Shown in pieces: positions 9,979 to 20,100 of a stretch of DNA of 64,000 bases. The stretch covers positions 1,265,133 through 1,329,132 of the forward strand of contig NZ_QAJL01000001.1 of assembly GCF_003852525.1 (NCBI RefSeq), written 5' to 3'. The notes under the pieces are model-generated. The model had not been told where the DNA came from. It did not search any database and saw only the letters and a program-made list of their open reading frames with translations. Origin of the DNA: Pedobacter sp. KBW06 (lineage in GTDB: Bacteria > Bacteroidota > Bacteroidia > Sphingobacteriales > Sphingobacteriaceae). How positions within the stretch are numbered: the stretch's first letter is position 1; every line of letters begins with the position of its first letter. Made by a program: the position numbers and the translations under genes.

Positions 9979-11811
9979 TTACGGAGTGACCAGGTACAAT
10001 CTGTCGTTCGCCGCTTTCAGTTTTGCTTCCGGCAGTTTCAGGACCCTGTCGTAAGTCATGAGTCCATTCGTTTCCTGCTCTACGTCTGTTGTCTGTGTGT
10101 ATACTGCTGCAGACAACCCCTTTTTGATCAAGCCTTCGATGCTCCGGATAAAGGAATCATACTTATCGAAAAGTTCGTTAGCAGTTTTGAAAGACTGGTA
10201 TCCCCAATTGTCTTTTTCTTTCCAGGTATGTCCGGGTACCGGCAGGCCTAATCCGCCGAATTCTCCTAAAACAATGGCATGTGTAGGACCAAAAAGATCC
10301 GGTCTTGGCATCTTTGGCTCCGGATAATGGTGCAAATCCACAATATCTCCCGTGATCACATGATTGCCACCACTAGCACTGTTAACCAGTCGGGAAGGAT
10401 CTTTTTCCTTAGTCCATTCTGCGATCTCTTTGGTTTTGAATTGTCCCCAGGCTTCGTTAAAAGGAGTCCAGACTACTATCGATGGGAAATTATGAAGGTC
10501 GTCCATGATTTTGCTCCATTCTTTGCGGTACATGGCTTCTGATTCCGGGCTCCGGTTTTTGTCCGTACCACCCATTGTGCCCAGGTTGGGTTCCCAATGG
10601 TTCCCAAGGTCGCCGCTAGGCATATCCTGCCATACCAGCATCCCGAGTTTATCACATTCGTAATACCATCTTGCCGGTTCTACTTTAATGTGTTTACGGA
10701 TCATGTTAAAACCCATTTCTTTGGTCTTGATGATGTCAAAAGTCATCGCTTCTTCTGTAGGCGCGGTATATAAACCATCCGGCCACCAGCCCTGGTCTAA
10801 GGGACCATACTGAAAGACAAATTCATTGTTCAGCAGCATTCTCTGGATGCCGTTCTGATCTTTGGCCATGGAGGATTTACGCATGGCGAAATAGCTGCCG
10901 GCCTGATCGATGACCTTTCCTTTGCGTAACAATTCAATTTTCAGGTCATATAAGAAAGGGCTTTTTGCGGACCATAGTTTTGGGTTTTCTATGGATAGAG
11001 CAACCTGCTCAGTAAGTGCCGCTTCCTTTTGGGAAATTTGATTTTTCCCATCAAATGCAGTGATTCTAACCTGATCTCCAGGCTGAGCAGATTCCACATT
11101 TACGCTTACGGTAAGTGTTTTTGCATCGATATCCGGTGTCTGTTTGCTCGCTAGAATATGTGTTTTGGGTACTCCTTCCAGCCAAACCGTCTGCCAGATG
11201 CCGGTAACAGGTGTATACCAGATGCCTTCCGGTTTTCTTTGCTGCTTGCCCCTTGGCTGTGGTCCTTCATCCGTCGGGTCCCAGACCCTCACTTTAATTT
11301 CCTGTGTTCCTGTTTTTTTAAGCAGGCTGCTGATGTTAAAGCTAAAGGGATCAAAACCTCCTTCATGCCGACCGGCGCTTTTGCCGTTCACGAAGATTTC
11401 CGCCTGCCAGTCTACTGCACCAAAATGCAACAGCACTTCCTGATTTTTCATAGAAGCAGGAATGGTGATGTTATTTTTATACCATAATACACTATCCTTA
11501 CCCACCGTTTTACCGACACCGGATAAGGCCGATTCTACGGCAAAAGGAACCAGGATACTCCCCTGATAACTGGTAGGTTCGTTTTGATTTTTAGGGGTAA
11601 TCGCATAACTCCACAAACCATTCAGGTTTTTCCAGTTCTCTGAACGAACGAGTTGTGGACGCGGATATTCCGGCAATGGGGCTTTAGGGTTTACCTTAGC
11701 GGCCCATGAGGTTACAATTCTGTCTTTAATTAGCGCCCATTTTTTTTCCTGCGCATGTAATGAGGAGTAACTGAGCACAAAAAGCAGTGCAACAGATCGC
11801 ATTTTGTTCAT
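9979..11811 (-). CDS. Glycoside hydrolase family 2 (beta-galactosidase/beta-glucuronidase-like)
   Basis: The 610-residue secreted enzyme (signal peptide ending L-H-A-Q) hydrolyses terminal beta-linked sugars by retention. The order is a GH2 sugar-binding jelly-roll (about 40-220, with L-N-G-L-W-S-Y), an immunoglobulin-like domain (about 225-310), and a TIM barrel (about 315-600). The acid/base glutamate is E453 in P-F-N-E-A-W and the nucleophile is E517 in L-G-E-F-G-G. The protein is short for GH2 but has the complete core. It starts the unit GH2-DUF4965-galM-DUF4965, separated from the GH76 genes upstream by a strong terminator. The substrate could be a galactoside, glucuronide or mannoside; the sequence alone does not decide. 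Confidence 0.9.
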   Translation of the reverse strand: MNKMRSVALLFVLSYSSLHAQEKKWALIKDRIVTSWAAKVNPKAPLPEYPRPQLVRSENWKNLNGLWSYAITPKNQNEPTSYQGSILVPFAVESALSGVGKTVGKDSVLWYKNNITIPASMKNQEVLLHFGAVDWQAEIFVNGKSAGRHEGGFDPFSFNISSLLKKTGTQEIKVRVWDPTDEGPQPRGKQQRKPEGIWYTPVTGIWQTVWLEGVPKTHILASKQTPDIDAKTLTVSVNVESAQPGDQVRITAFDGKNQISQKEAALTEQVALSIENPKLWSAKSPFLYDLKIELLRKGKVIDQAGSYFAMRKSSMAKDQNGIQRMLLNNEFVFQYGPLDQGWWPDGLYTAPTEEAMTFDIIKTKEMGFNMIRKHIKVEPARWYYECDKLGMLVWQDMPSGDLGNHWEPNLGTMGGTDKNRSPESEAMYRKEWSKIMDDLHNFPSIVVWTPFNEAWGQFKTKEIAEWTKEKDPSRLVNSASGGNHVITGDIVDLHHYPEPKMPRPDLFGPTHAIVLGEFGGLGLPVPGHTWKEKDNWGYQSFKTANELFDKYDSFIRSIEGLIKKGLSAAVYTQTTDVEQETNGLMTYDRVLKLPEAKLKAANDRLYLVTP

Positions 11812-11960
11812 AAAATTTAATATTTGGTTTCAGGTCTTTAAAGCAATTAGAATCACCTTGTTTGATCAGTTCCAAATATTGGACTTTTAGCGTAAGGTCA
11901 TTCTATAGTTTTGTATCATAATTTCTTCATTTCGTCTCTATTTAATTAACAATGAGCGGG

Positions 11961-12014
11961 TAAAAAAATAATCCTTAAGCTTTGTTAAAAAGTGTTTAAC
12001 AAGGCTTAAGGATT
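11961..12014 (-). terminator. Strong intrinsic terminator after the GH76 gene
   Basis: An almost perfect 18-20 bp stem (arms 11970-11989 and 11995-12014) encloses a five-base loop. On the minus strand it is followed by a run of seven T (11968-11962). It lies 58 bp after the stop of the GH76 gene at 12072-13211. It should end the sigma/SusC-driven unit and leave the GH2 unit to its own promoter, or to partial read-through. Confidence 0.88.
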
Positions 12015-12071
12015 AAGGCGGTCAATTCTGAAATACCGGAATCTGTTTTTTTGCGGGTAATGGCTTGTGTG

Positions 12072-13211
12072 TTACTTTCCCTGTTTTTCTATCTGTATCA
12101 AACGGGCATAGATTTCCATCATTGCTGCCTGATCGATCAGAGACTTCTCTTTATTCTTTCCCAGCAGGTGTTCGGCATCATTTTCTTCTTTCCAGATCCG
12201 CTGTGCCTCATTTCTAAAAATATCAATCCAGTCCTTATTCCTGTCAATTTGATACAATTCGATACAGCCTCTCAGCAATACGGCATTAAACCAATAATGT
12301 CCGGGCAAGCGATTGTCTTTAAAAAAATAAGCTTTTGATGCTTTCGCTATCTGTTGTGCTTCCTGTAAATACTTTTTATCTCTGGTGATGTCATACAATA
12401 AAGCATTGGCCTGAAGCATCGCACCAGCATTGTAAGTATAAAACTTACGGTCGATCTCTCCACCGGGAATTTTCACATTGTCATAGAAGAGGCCTTCCGG
12501 GGAGCGCAGTGTTTTATTGGTCCAGTCGTAGACCGCCAAAGCCGTTTCCAGATACTTCTTTTCTTTTGTAGCTTTATACAACTGCAAAGCCACCAATACC
12601 GCCGGTGCATTGGAACAGGTATTCTTGGTACTGAAATCGCCCTCCTTCCAATACAAACCTCCACCAGCTTTATTATCCATTCCGGTGATCATATAATCAT
12701 AGACCATGATGGCGTTCTTCAGGTAATGTTGCTCCCTGGTCCGGTTATAGGCATCCAGATAAGCAATCGCAACCCATTGGTTATCGTCATAAAAACGGGA
12801 GCTTAGCCTTTCCGCAGTTACATAATCCTGATAAGCCACCGGTGCCTTTTCACTATAATACTGGTCAATGGCTTTCACTACAGGTTTGAGGTGTTGCTGT
12901 TTAGGATACAATACATCCATTTCATTGGCCGCCTGTACCAGTGCACAGAGTGGCCATAGCCAGGAATGTGGGTTCTCTTTTTGTACAGCTGCCGTGGTTT
13001 CAAAATACAGGCCTGTTTTTGTGTCTTTCAGCCGGAGGTTGATGTTCTTACTGATGGCTGAAACGTATTGCTCAAAGGTAGCTTTTTGGGCAGACTTTTC
13101 TTCATTTTTTGGTGCGGGCTTTTGAGCAGACTTTTGCGCGAAAGCAATTGGTGTCAGGGCTCCTGCCATGAACACCACAACGGTAAATATAATTTTTCTT
13201 CTATGCATCAT
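12072..13211 (-). CDS. Glycoside hydrolase family 76 (alpha-1,6-mannanase-like), periplasmic form
   Basis: GH76 enzymes are endo-alpha-1,6-mannanases or related glycosidases with an (alpha/alpha)6 barrel. The 379-residue protein has an ordinary signal peptide ending A-F-A-Q, then a Lys/Ala/Pro-rich linker. The catalytic aspartate pair is D142-D143 in R-F-Y-D-D-N-Q-W. The family motif F-Y-T-Y-N-A-G-A-M-L-Q-A lies near residue 245. Its ATG shares one base with the stop of the preceding GH76 gene, so the two are coupled. It has no lipobox, unlike its neighbour at 13211-14365, which implies a periplasmic rather than surface location. It is the last gene before the terminator at 11961-12014. Confidence 0.88.
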   Translation of the reverse strand: MMHRRKIIFTVVVFMAGALTPIAFAQKSAQKPAPKNEEKSAQKATFEQYVSAISKNINLRLKDTKTGLYFETTAAVQKENPHSWLWPLCALVQAANEMDVLYPKQQHLKPVVKAIDQYYSEKAPVAYQDYVTAERLSSRFYDDNQWVAIAYLDAYNRTREQHYLKNAIMVYDYMITGMDNKAGGGLYWKEGDFSTKNTCSNAPAVLVALQLYKATKEKKYLETALAVYDWTNKTLRSPEGLFYDNVKIPGGEIDRKFYTYNAGAMLQANALLYDITRDKKYLQEAQQIAKASKAYFFKDNRLPGHYWFNAVLLRGCIELYQIDRNKDWIDIFRNEAQRIWKEENDAEHLLGKNKEKSLIDQAAMMEIYARLIQIEKQGK

Positions 13212-14365
13212 TACTTCAAAATTCCGGCTGCACTGAATTGTGCGGCCGTTTCTATTAACATCATTCCGCTCAATTGCGTGGTCAGGTCTGTTTTGCTTTG
13301 CGGGGCTTTATTCCAGGCCGGACTGATCATCAATCCGGGTCTGCTGATCCCCTGCTTATACAAAGTCTGTGCATTATATTTCAGAAATTTAATCAGCTTC
13401 TCTTTCTCCGCTGCCGGAACGTCCGGTTCATTGACCAGTAAACTCAGGTAGCGAACCCATACCCCTTTAAACAAACCTCCGTCTCCCTGTCCTTCATCCT
13501 TCATCAATCCTCCCGGAGCCAACTCTACATCATTGATGCCCGCAATTGCTGTTTTAACCGCATCATCAAGGTAGGTTTTCTCTTTGGTTGTTTTATACAA
13601 CTCCAATCCGGCACCGATAAACAAGCCCACATTATAGGTATACTTATTTTTCGAAATCACCCCCGTACCGTCGTAATTGATGCCATCCCAAACGGTAAAG
13701 GTAACCGGCTCCACTAAAGTGCTTTTAAGCCAGGTATACAATGTTTTGGCAGTTTGCAGGTCTTCCGCTTTATTCTGTAAGCGGTACAGACGGGCTGCCA
13801 GGATAATTGCGGGACCATTGGCCGGTGTATTTTTGAAGTTTGGTTTCCCTTTGCTCCATCCCATTCCTCCACCCTGTACATCGGTAATTCCCTTTTTCAT
13901 ATCCGTCCACAAAATATCTGTAGCCTGTACATAGGTTTCATCTTTAGTCGCATCGTAAGCCCTCAGGGCCGATAATGCCAGCCAGCCCATATCGTCATAA
14001 AAATCATTCGGAAAAACATTGCCATTTTGCAGTTTAATGCCATTTAGCAAAGCCTTCATTTTTGTCACATAGACCTGATCTTTAGTCCTTAGAAAGCCAT
14101 CTGCAAAGATATCCAGCACATGCGCATTGGGCCAGTAATGAAAGGTCGTATTACCCTGATTGTCCTGTATCAGGTAATTTTCATTGGAGGACAGGTAAGT
14201 GCTATAAAGTTGTTTTTGCAAGGAATCTGCCAGTCCGCTGTAATTGTAATTCGTGACCACAATCTCCTCATTGTATAGCGGAAACACGTCCTTTTCGCAT
14301 GAATTCAGCGACATGGAGCCGGCAAATGTGCCGGCTACCATGATCAGTTGGGTTAATCTTCTCAT
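13211..14365 (-). CDS. Glycoside hydrolase family 76, lipoprotein form
   Basis: The 384-residue lipoprotein (signal ending L-N-S-C-E-K-D) has the GH76 fold. The catalytic pair is D124-D125 in D-F-Y-D-D-M-G-W, and Y-T-Y-N-V-G-L-F-I-G-A follows near residue 250. Surface lipoprotein GH76 enzymes in characterised alpha-mannan loci cut the polymer before import. The second, non-lipidated GH76 downstream would then act in the periplasm. It follows the susE-like gene by 1 bp and overlaps the next GH76 by one base. No GH92, GH38 or GH125 gene is visible in the window, so a full yeast-mannan pathway is not shown. Confidence 0.88.
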   Translation of the reverse strand: MRRLTQLIMVAGTFAGSMSLNSCEKDVFPLYNEEIVVTNYNYSGLADSLQKQLYSTYLSSNENYLIQDNQGNTTFHYWPNAHVLDIFADGFLRTKDQVYVTKMKALLNGIKLQNGNVFPNDFYDDMGWLALSALRAYDATKDETYVQATDILWTDMKKGITDVQGGGMGWSKGKPNFKNTPANGPAIILAARLYRLQNKAEDLQTAKTLYTWLKSTLVEPVTFTVWDGINYDGTGVISKNKYTYNVGLFIGAGLELYKTTKEKTYLDDAVKTAIAGINDVELAPGGLMKDEGQGDGGLFKGVWVRYLSLLVNEPDVPAAEKEKLIKFLKYNAQTLYKQGISRPGLMISPAWNKAPQSKTDLTTQLSGMMLIETAAQFSAAGILK

Positions 14366-14366
14366 C

Positions 14367-15503
14367 TTATTTCACAGTAATGGTATGGATATAGGCTGAA
14401 GTGGCATTGAGTTTTAAATTCACATCCACCTTCTTATTGTCGGCAGCCTTGATGAATTTGAATGCAAAATCATATTGGGAATTGTTTACCGGGAAAATGT
14501 AAAAATACGGAGCCGGAGTATCGGCTGTAGGTGGTTGGTTATCGCTGTTGACGCTGCCCAGCCATTCCGTAGCACTGTTTCCATCTCCGTTTTTCACTTT
14601 TACCTGAAATTTATAACGTTCATCCCTGCCCCATGATTCCTGTTTAAAGGCTACCGGCGCATCTGTAGCGGCAAATTGTCCGTTGTTGGTGTAAGGAAGG
14701 TCGATGATCACCTTATTGTCGCCACTCAGGAATAAGCCAACTGAAGTAATTTCGGTATAAGTCACCGAAGCGCTGTTAAAATCGACTTTAATCCGGTAAA
14801 CCTTTGTTCCCCCGGTAGCGGTAATCTGTCCCAGGTTTTTAAGGTTTCCATTCTCTGCAGAAAAAGTTTTGGGCGTACCGCTGTTGCGCTCTGCGAAATT
14901 ATAGGTACCGTCTTTGATCCTGCTGTAGATCTCAAATACACCCGTCGCGGTTTTCTTAAACTGCCTGGCATTGGAGAGCTCGGTGCCTGTTTCAGTAGCC
15001 GATCCCGTTAAGTAAAGATCTGCCGGGATTTCCGAAAAGCCGGCCGGACGTTCCAATTCTATGGTCCTTACCTGTGCGGATTGCTGAACATTGATTCCCT
15101 TGGACGAACGCACCGTCCACTTGACCTTTCCGCTGCTGAGCGGTTCGATACCTCCGCTGGCTGCGATCTTATTCAATTCTGCATGAGAAAGACTGAGCTT
15201 ATTGTATAAGCCATTCCCTTCCGAAGCATAGCTGAATAAAGGATTGGAAAAATCACCCGTCAGTTTATCAAAAACCACTTCGTATAACACGACGCCATTG
15301 TCTGCAGCCCTGGCCTGTTCCCATTGGAAATCCATGGTACCAGCTTTGGGATCTAATTTTACGAATACATTATTTACCGGAGCAAAAAGTGTGTTTACTG
15401 CGGAAACCTGAGTGTGGTCAAGGCCTTTATCTTTTTTACATCCTGTGATGACAGCGAAGATCAGCAGGCCTATGAAGGAAACTTTATATATGAAGTGTTG
15501 CAT
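14367..15503 (-). CDS. SusE/SusF-like surface glycan-binding lipoprotein
   Basis: The 378-residue lipoprotein has signal and lipobox V-I-T-G-C-K-K-D. An N-terminal SusE-type Ig-like domain spans about 30-150 (L-D-P-K-A-G-T-M-D-F-Q-W-E). Two SusE/SusF-type binding modules follow, at about 160-255 (L-Y-L-T-G-S-A, G-V-F-E-I-Y-S-R-I-K-D-G-T-Y-N-F) and about 258-378 (S-V-G-L-F-L-S-G-D-N). The position directly after susD is the usual place for SusE. The role is to hold glycan at the surface for SusCD and the GH76 enzyme. Confidence 0.85.
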   Translation of the reverse strand: MQHFIYKVSFIGLLIFAVITGCKKDKGLDHTQVSAVNTLFAPVNNVFVKLDPKAGTMDFQWEQARAADNGVVLYEVVFDKLTGDFSNPLFSYASEGNGLYNKLSLSHAELNKIAASGGIEPLSSGKVKWTVRSSKGINVQQSAQVRTIELERPAGFSEIPADLYLTGSATETGTELSNARQFKKTATGVFEIYSRIKDGTYNFAERNSGTPKTFSAENGNLKNLGQITATGGTKVYRIKVDFNSASVTYTEITSVGLFLSGDNKVIIDLPYTNNGQFAATDAPVAFKQESWGRDERYKFQVKVKNGDGNSATEWLGSVNSDNQPPTADTPAPYFYIFPVNNSQYDFAFKFIKAADNKKVDVNLKLNATSAYIHTITVK

Positions 15504-15532
15504 GTGATGTTGAATTAGTTAAGGTGAATAAA

Positions 15533-17164
15533 TTACCAGCCCGGGTTTTGAGAAAGGTTCGCATTTAAAGCTCTTTCATCTCTTGGAACAGGCCATAAAT
15601 AGTGTTTATTGACATCAAAGACCCTTTGATTTGCGCGGATATATCCTCCATCAATTGAAGCAGGCCCATATTTGGCACCATGCGCCCATCCGTTCAGCAC
15701 CTGATCTGCGGTTTTCCATCTTCTGATATCGAAAATACGGAGTCCCTCCATGGCAAGTTCTGATCTCCTTTCTGCGCGAATGGCGGTCCGGAGTCCTGTT
15801 TGTCCCAGTCCCGCATTGAAATTAAGTGCTGCAGGATCTACAAATCCGGCCCTGTTGCGCAAAGCTGTTATCGTCTTAGCCCATACACTGCCATCCATTT
15901 GATTCAGTTCATTTTTCGCCTCTGCATACATCAGCAATACGTCGGCATAACGGATCAGAATCAGGTTTAATCCGGATACGAAATTCGCCAGCGAAGTCGG
16001 ATCGTAATATTTACGCAGGTAATAGCCTGTTGGGGAACTCACTCCACCGGCCGCATATTCGTCCATCTTCTGACTCTGATCCGGATCTGTTCCGGGTTTG
16101 ATATAAATCGTTTTGATGCTCCCATCCGGGTTCTTCCATTTGTAATTGTGGTAAACCAGGGTATAGGTCAGTCTGGGATCCCGGTTCGCATAAGGATTCT
16201 CCGCATCATAACCAGAACCGGCTTCAGTAATCGATTTGCCATTGCTCATCAGGTAATTGTCTACCAGTTCCTGTGTAGCCGACATCGCATTCAACCTTGC
16301 ACCCACAGAGATAGGGGCAAAATCGAACAGGTTATTATAGGTTCTGTCTACCGGAACATACTGCAAATCCAGCAATACTTCTTTATTGTATTCGTTGGCC
16401 GGGAGAAAAAGACCCTCGTAAGAAGGAAATAAGCCATAGGTTCCATTGTTGCCATTCATGATGGCCTCACAGGTATTGGCCAGTTCCTGCCAGCGGCCTT
16501 CATACAGTAAGACCCTCGCTTTAAGCCCTAAAGCAGCCCCTTTACTAACTCTTCCTTTGTCTGCATCAGCGTATGCGGTATTTAAAGGCAGTACAGCGAT
16601 GGCTTCATCCAATTCTTTAAGAATAAATTCCAGGACCTGCGCACGGGGCGTTCTTCCGATTTTAAGCGATTCTTCCAGGCTGATGTCTTTATCAAACAGT
16701 GGTACATCTCCATACCAGGTCATCAGTTGAAAATACTGGAACGCCCTGAGAAAACGGGTTTCCGCTTTCATTCTTGCTTTCAATACAGGATCCATTCCGG
16801 GGACCTTATCTACATTGTCCATAAAGAGATTACAGGTTTTAATTCCGGTATAATGATCGTTCCATTCATTTTTAATGCGTCCAAGCGAAGCATCATAGGT
16901 TCCCGCGGCAATAGAAGCCACACCTTCCCCATCACCCCTGCCGCTATAAGCGTTATCCGACAGTGCTTCATTCAGAAAAAACCGGTTGTTGTTGAACATC
17001 TGGGAATAGGCCGTGTTGAGGACACCATTCGCCTTTTCTTCGGTAGTCCAATAGTTGAGGTCCGTAAAACGATCTGCAGGCACGAGGTCCAGCTTCTTAC
17101 AGGAAGAAAGGAGACCTCCCAGAAACAGTACGGATAAGCTTATTTTTATGATAAATAATTTCAT
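15533..17164 (-). CDS. SusD/RagB-type outer-membrane glycan-binding lipoprotein
   Basis: The 543-residue lipoprotein partner forms a lid on the SusC receptor upstream and binds the incoming ligand. The start is placed at ATG 17164, giving MKLFIIKISLSVLFLGGLLSSC with the lipobox Cys. The longer frame from 17191 would overlap the susC stop. SusD signatures include Y-W-T-T-E-E-K-A-N-G, the helical repeat region (R-F-L-R-A-F-Q-Y-F-Q-L-M), L-L-M-Y-A-E-A-K-N-E, and the C-terminal L-W-P-V-P-R-D-E-R-A-L-N-A-N-L-S-Q-N-P-G-W. Confidence 0.96.
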   Translation of the reverse strand: MKLFIIKISLSVLFLGGLLSSCKKLDLVPADRFTDLNYWTTEEKANGVLNTAYSQMFNNNRFFLNEALSDNAYSGRGDGEGVASIAAGTYDASLGRIKNEWNDHYTGIKTCNLFMDNVDKVPGMDPVLKARMKAETRFLRAFQYFQLMTWYGDVPLFDKDISLEESLKIGRTPRAQVLEFILKELDEAIAVLPLNTAYADADKGRVSKGAALGLKARVLLYEGRWQELANTCEAIMNGNNGTYGLFPSYEGLFLPANEYNKEVLLDLQYVPVDRTYNNLFDFAPISVGARLNAMSATQELVDNYLMSNGKSITEAGSGYDAENPYANRDPRLTYTLVYHNYKWKNPDGSIKTIYIKPGTDPDQSQKMDEYAAGGVSSPTGYYLRKYYDPTSLANFVSGLNLILIRYADVLLMYAEAKNELNQMDGSVWAKTITALRNRAGFVDPAALNFNAGLGQTGLRTAIRAERRSELAMEGLRIFDIRRWKTADQVLNGWAHGAKYGPASIDGGYIRANQRVFDVNKHYLWPVPRDERALNANLSQNPGW

Positions 17165-17174
17165 ATCGATTCGA

Positions 17175-20100
17175 TTAAAAAGTAACATCAAGCCCCATTC
17201 CTACATATACAGGAGTCGGATAGGCTCTGGCGCTGTTGGCACCACTACTGGATAAATTATTGCTAAACTCCGTGTTCTCCGGATCCAGGAATTTCAGTTT
17301 GGAAAGCGTCAGCAGGTTTTGACCCGTCGCATAAATCCTCAGCTTCTGCATGCCCATCTTTTTAGCGAGTCCCGGAGATAAAGAATAGCCGACCTGTACA
17401 TTTTTAAGCCTCGCATAAGCTGCATCGTATAAATAGGCATCCGATCCTCTTCTAAAATTATTGGTATTCGACTGACTGCCATTGGCGGCTAATCTTGGAT
17501 ATCGGGCATTGGGATTCACCGGTGTCCAATAATCCAGCTGGTGCTGATACATCACCTGTCCGTAGTTATAATGGAAGGGTTCTACCATCTCCCCGCGAAT
17601 AAATGCGTTCCGTTTACCTACCCCCTGAATAAAGACACTTAAATCAAAGTTTTGATAACTCACTGCGTAAGTAATGCCAAAGGTGTACCTCGGAAAAGCA
17701 TTCCCCAAAACAAAACGGTCCCTGTCGTTGATCACCCCATCTTTATTGACATCCACATAGCGAATATCTCCGGGAACGACCGTTAAACCTTCAGGTACCG
17801 GACCTCTGTTTACTTCGTCGATGTTCTGGAAGTATCCATCCGTTTTCAGTCCGACATAAGAGTTGTAAGGCAATCCTTCACGAATGATGTATTGCATCTC
17901 GTCTGAGCTGGAGATTTTCTCCCTCCCTTCGTACCCGAGCACCTTGTTTTTGGAGTCGCCGATGTTAAATCCGATCTGGTGTTTAAAATGTTCAGCGCTG
18001 ATGTGATAGTTCACACTAATTTCCCAGCCCTTGTTCTGCATTTTGGCCGCATTAAAATCCGGCAATGAAGTTCCGAAGAGGCCCGGCACTGTTGGCGGCA
18101 CAAGGATATCCCTGGTTATTTTATTAAAGTAGTCAAAAGAGACCGTCAGGTTATTTTTAAAGAAAGAAGCGTCAACACCAATGTTAAAAGTGGCTGCTCT
18201 TTCCCAGCGGATGTCGGGATTTGCAAAGGTAAAGCCTGTACCACTAACGGATTTATTACCGAAACTATACGCATTGGGGAAACTAAAATAGGTGGTCTGA
18301 AATTGATAATTACCTACATTCTGGTTCCCCAGAATCCCATAGGATCCCCTGATCTTCAGGTCACCAAAGCGGTTGCGGTAAGCCTGCATAAAATCTTCCT
18401 GACTCAAGCGGTATCCCGCAGAGATCGCCGGAAAAAATCCCCACCGGTTTTGTTTACTGAATTTGGAAGATCCATCCACCCTGAAATTGATTTCTGCGTA
18501 ATACTTATCCTTATAGGCATAGTTTGCACGGCCAAATAATGAATTCAGGCTACTTTCCGAAGTCCGTTGATTGCTATTTGTGGAAGTTGCATTGATCACC
18601 GTTTCTGAAGTTGGGGTCCCCAACTCCGGATCCGTAAATTTCCTGTAAATGGCATTGCTTTTATTATCCGCAGATTCATTAGAAATCCCCACAAGGGCTG
18701 TCACCTGATGGTCTTTGTTAAAAGTTTTATTGAACTCAGCCATAAACTGAGTGTTGATGAACAGGTTCTTATCATTTACATCATCGGTATTCCGGTCTGA
18801 ACCGGAAATGCCTTTTGGAAAATAGTTCACCTGCATTGTCCTTGCAAACAAATGGTTTGCCGTTAACGTTCCGCCAATTACTGCCCTTAATTTAAGGTAG
18901 TCTGTTGCGGCAAACTCGGCGTTCAGGCTTCCAAAAAGATTGTCATTGTCGTATTTACGGTACCCTCCATTTCTTAAAATCCCCAGAGGATTAAATTCCG
19001 ACAGGACTTCATTGGTCAGGTATCTGCCCTGCTCATCCTGGAGTTTATAAATCGTAGGAACCCTTCCCGCATCTACAATTAGCGTAGAAGTACTGGAAGC
19101 ATGATCTTTAATCTGAGATTTCACATAAGATAAGATCGAATTGAGTTTAAATTTACCATATTCATTATTTAGGTTAATCCGGTAGTTGTATCTTTTTAAG
19201 CCGTAATCAGGGCCAACGAGGTTACTCCGCTGATCTACATAGCCCATAGAAACAAGGTAGGTCGACTGGCTCGTTCCACCTGATACGCTGACATTGTGAT
19301 TTTGTTGAAGGGAATTTTTCAGGATAGAATTTAAAAACCATTCCTCATCTCCCCTTTCCTGAAAGTCCCTGATCTGAGCCGCATTGTAAATGGGGGTCAA
19401 ACCTGCATTTACATTGGCTTCATTTCTGAGAATGGCATTTTCATATCCTTTAACCGGCTTATACAAAATGTGCGGCACCTGTACCCCGGCCATACCATTT
19501 AAGACGATTTTCATTCCCGAATCCTTTTTCCCTTGTTTAGTGGTGATCAGGATCACCCCGTTGGAGGATCTGGAACCATAAATCGCTGCACTTCCCGCAT
19601 CCTTTAATACAGAAACGCTTTCAATATCTGAGGGGTTCAGGAGGTTGATGTCGCCACCAACCAAACCGTCGATGACCACTAAAGGGCTATTGTCGCCCAT
19701 GGTACCGACCCCTCTGATGTTCAGGTTCATTGCGCCTCCTGGTTCGGCATTACGCTGCTGAACGATCAGGTTGGGAGAAACGCCTTGCAAGGCCTGAGTT
19801 ACATTCATGACCGGTTTTCCTTCAATCGCCGCAGCGTTAATCCGGTCCACCGCACCGGTCAGGCTCGATCTTTTCTGCGTTCCATAACCGACAACCACCA
19901 CATCATTCAATGATTGAATATTTTCAATCAGGATGATGTTCAGTTCATTTTGGTTATTTACCGGCTTGTCCTGGCTCTCAAAGCCCAGGTAGCTGAATGA
20001 TAATGTTCCGGAACCGTCAGGAAGACTGAGGTTAAAACGTCCGTTCTGATCGGTCACTGCTCCTATGTTCGTGCCTTTCAACCTGACATTAACGCCGGGC

